This document shows positions 63,124 to 64,000 of a stretch of 64,000 nucleotides of DNA, in pieces. The notes beneath the pieces are model-generated. The model worked only from the letters and a program-made list of their open reading frames with translations, did no database searches and was not told the origin of the DNA. Numbering within the stretch: the stretch's first letter is position 1; each line of letters begins with the position of its first letter. The position numbers and the translations under genes were made by a program. This DNA is from a virus. The stretch covers positions 1 to 64,000 of IMG/VR virus record IMGVR_UViG_3300035180_002703. One strand, written 5' to 3'.

Positions 63124-63402
63124 ATGGGAGCAGTGCCATTCCACCCAAGCCGCAACAATCACCCGACGGCTCCATCTACACAGTGGGAGCTGGTCGATCT
63201 TTCCGGTGGTGATTGGATTCCACAGAACTTCGTACCGAGATATCTGTTTATCGGAGGCGCTGGGAACTTGAGCGTGTGCGACCAAAACGGCGGGTCTGTG
63301 CTGACTGCATATCCGGTGCAGGCGGGGTGGATGTTGCCGCTCGCTGTGGGCAGGGTCGTTGCTGCCACAACGACTGCAACAAACATCCTCGCGCTGAAGT
63401 AG
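63124..63402 (+). CDS. Small virion-associated protein (RYLFIG family)
   Basis: The product is 92 aa, all-beta. It has PRYLFIGGAGNLSVC, VQAGWMLPLAVGRV and TTTATNILAL, the order of small phage proteins (RALYVG ... LPVRV ... TTATxIVAL) near capsid genes. It may be a capsid decoration or head accessory. The AAAGGAG ribosome site follows leader hairpin 3. Confidence 0.65.
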   Translation: MGAVPFHPSRNNHPTAPSTQWELVDLSGGDWIPQNFVPRYLFIGGAGNLSVCDQNGGSVLTAYPVQAGWMLPLAVGRVVAATTTATNILALK

Positions 63403-63407
63403 CCGCA

Positions 63408-63450
63408 TTCCATTTATTGCCCGGCGGTGTATAATAAGTGCGACGGGCAA
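63408..63450 (+). promoter_or_regulatory. Weak promoter with inverted repeat flanking the -10
   Basis: TATAAT at 63430-63435 has a poor -35 (TTCCAT, 16-bp spacer). TTGCCCG (63417-63423) and CGGGCAA (63444-63450) flank the -10, the position of a repressor or activator site. Confidence 0.6.
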
Positions 63451-63468
63451 TCACTAGAGGAGGGGGAA

Positions 63469-64000
63469 ATGGACTCGGACGATGTGCAAAAAGCTTTGGA
63501 GCAGCACGATCTGTGGCTGCACAACGGAGTTGGGGGACGTCGCGCGAACCTGGCTGGAGCATGCCTGTCGGATATGTTCCTGATGCAGGTCAATCTGAGG
63601 GGCGCTAACCTCGCCGGAGCGAGTTTCTCGGGCGCGATCTTGAATGGGGCTGACTTGTCGTATGCGAACCTCGCGGATGCGGACTTTCAGCATGCCAAGA
63701 TGGGGCGGGCCACTCTGGCCGGGGCTATCCTGGCACGAGCCAATTTCGCTGATGCTGACCTATCGGATGCTAATCTGAACCAGGCAAACCTGGCTGGGGC
63801 CAGCTTCAAGCGTGCTCAGTTGACGCACGTCACATGCTGGGGCGTGATTATGGCGAACGTCAATCTTGAGCACGCAGCCGATATCCCGGAGCACATGCGG
63901 ATTTTGTCTTCTATTGTGCCGCCAGATGGCCCGTTCGAGATGTGGCAACGATGTGCCAACAACGTTTACGTGCGGTTCAGGGTCCCCAGCGATGCAAAGC
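63469..64000 (+). CDS. Pentapeptide-repeat protein (paralog 7), 3' end outside window
   Basis: At least 177 codons lie in the window. The helix VQKALEQHDLWL is followed by repeats (ANLAGACLSDM, ANLRGANLAGASFSGA, ADLSYANLADADFQHA) to about residue 140. The DUF5758-like domain then begins (SSIVPPDGPFEMWQRC, VRFRVPSDAK). It continues beyond 64000. The start follows GGAGGGGGA. Confidence 0.83.
   Translation, partial: MDSDDVQKALEQHDLWLHNGVGGRRANLAGACLSDMFLMQVNLRGANLAGASFSGAILNGADLSYANLADADFQHAKMGRATLAGAILARANFADADLSDANLNQANLAGASFKRAQLTHVTCWGVIMANVNLEHAADIPEHMRILSSIVPPDGPFEMWQRCANNVYVRFRVPSDAK

Noticed and set aside
1-64000. Integrase, transposase or insertion sequence
   Set aside because: No such motif or flanking inverted repeat was noticed; the XRE repressor alone does not show that the phage is temperate.

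Overview
The window is a segment of a tailed-phage genome (Caudoviricetes). It has a tail tube protein, a G/GT frameshift pair, a long tape-measure gene and no visible sheath, so a long non-contractile tail (siphovirus-like) is likely. The DNA is GC-rich, almost every gene is on the + strand, and expression signals are ordinary bacterial ones: strong GGAGG ribosome sites and near-consensus TTGACA/TATAAT promoters. I cannot name the host. No integrase, DNA polymerase or major capsid gene is visible. The terminase and portal genes lie at the right end and neck/tail genes at the left end, so the capsid genes are probably in the unseen part between the two ends of a circular or permuted map.

Layout. 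1-9.4 kb: neck/tail genes, with a GT9 glycosyltransferase, a methyltransferase and a three-unit tRNA array inserted. 9.4-19.9 kb: an accessory island inside the tail module. It holds a leftward XRE-repressor operon, a DNA adenine methylase with internal repeats, a subtilisin-like protease under a Shine-Dalgarno-sequestering hairpin, and a surface-sugar cluster (GT2-GT9 fusion, radical SAM enzyme, GT9, HAD phosphatase, triple GT2). 19.9-28 kb: tail hub-like protein, probable lysis cassette (RlpA-like enzyme, small membrane proteins), beta-helix tailspike and repeat-containing fibre. 28-46 kb: early/replication region with a phosphoesterase, DUF3310 protein, sliding clamp (dnaN), single-strand annealing protein, DUF1064 nuclease, an initiator-like gene containing iterons, and dnaB. 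46-53.5 kb: many small paralogous genes of unknown function. 53.7-56.6 kb: a roughly 2.9-kb non-coding tract of degenerate short repeats. 56.7-64 kb: terS, terL, an RNA polymerase sigma factor, pentapeptide-repeat genes and portal.

The most unusual content is RNA-level. (1) A leader stem-loop preceded by a conserved TAAG occurs 13 times, mostly just upstream of ribosome sites of the small accessory genes, with compensatory base changes in its outer stem. (2) Two complete type II hammerhead ribozymes sit directly upstream of two of these leaders. (3) A different two-stem structured element with covariation occurs twice, before the tail tube gene and before the portal gene. (4) An 11-bp-phased TGGTAAG array follows dnaB, and an ATGCAATTGCAT iteron array lies inside the initiator-like gene; both are origin candidates. 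(5) A 17-nt hairpin sequence recurs in three leaders. The accessory genes look like exchangeable cassettes of [promoter]-[leader hairpin]-[strong ribosome site]-[small ORF], amplified into paralogous families.
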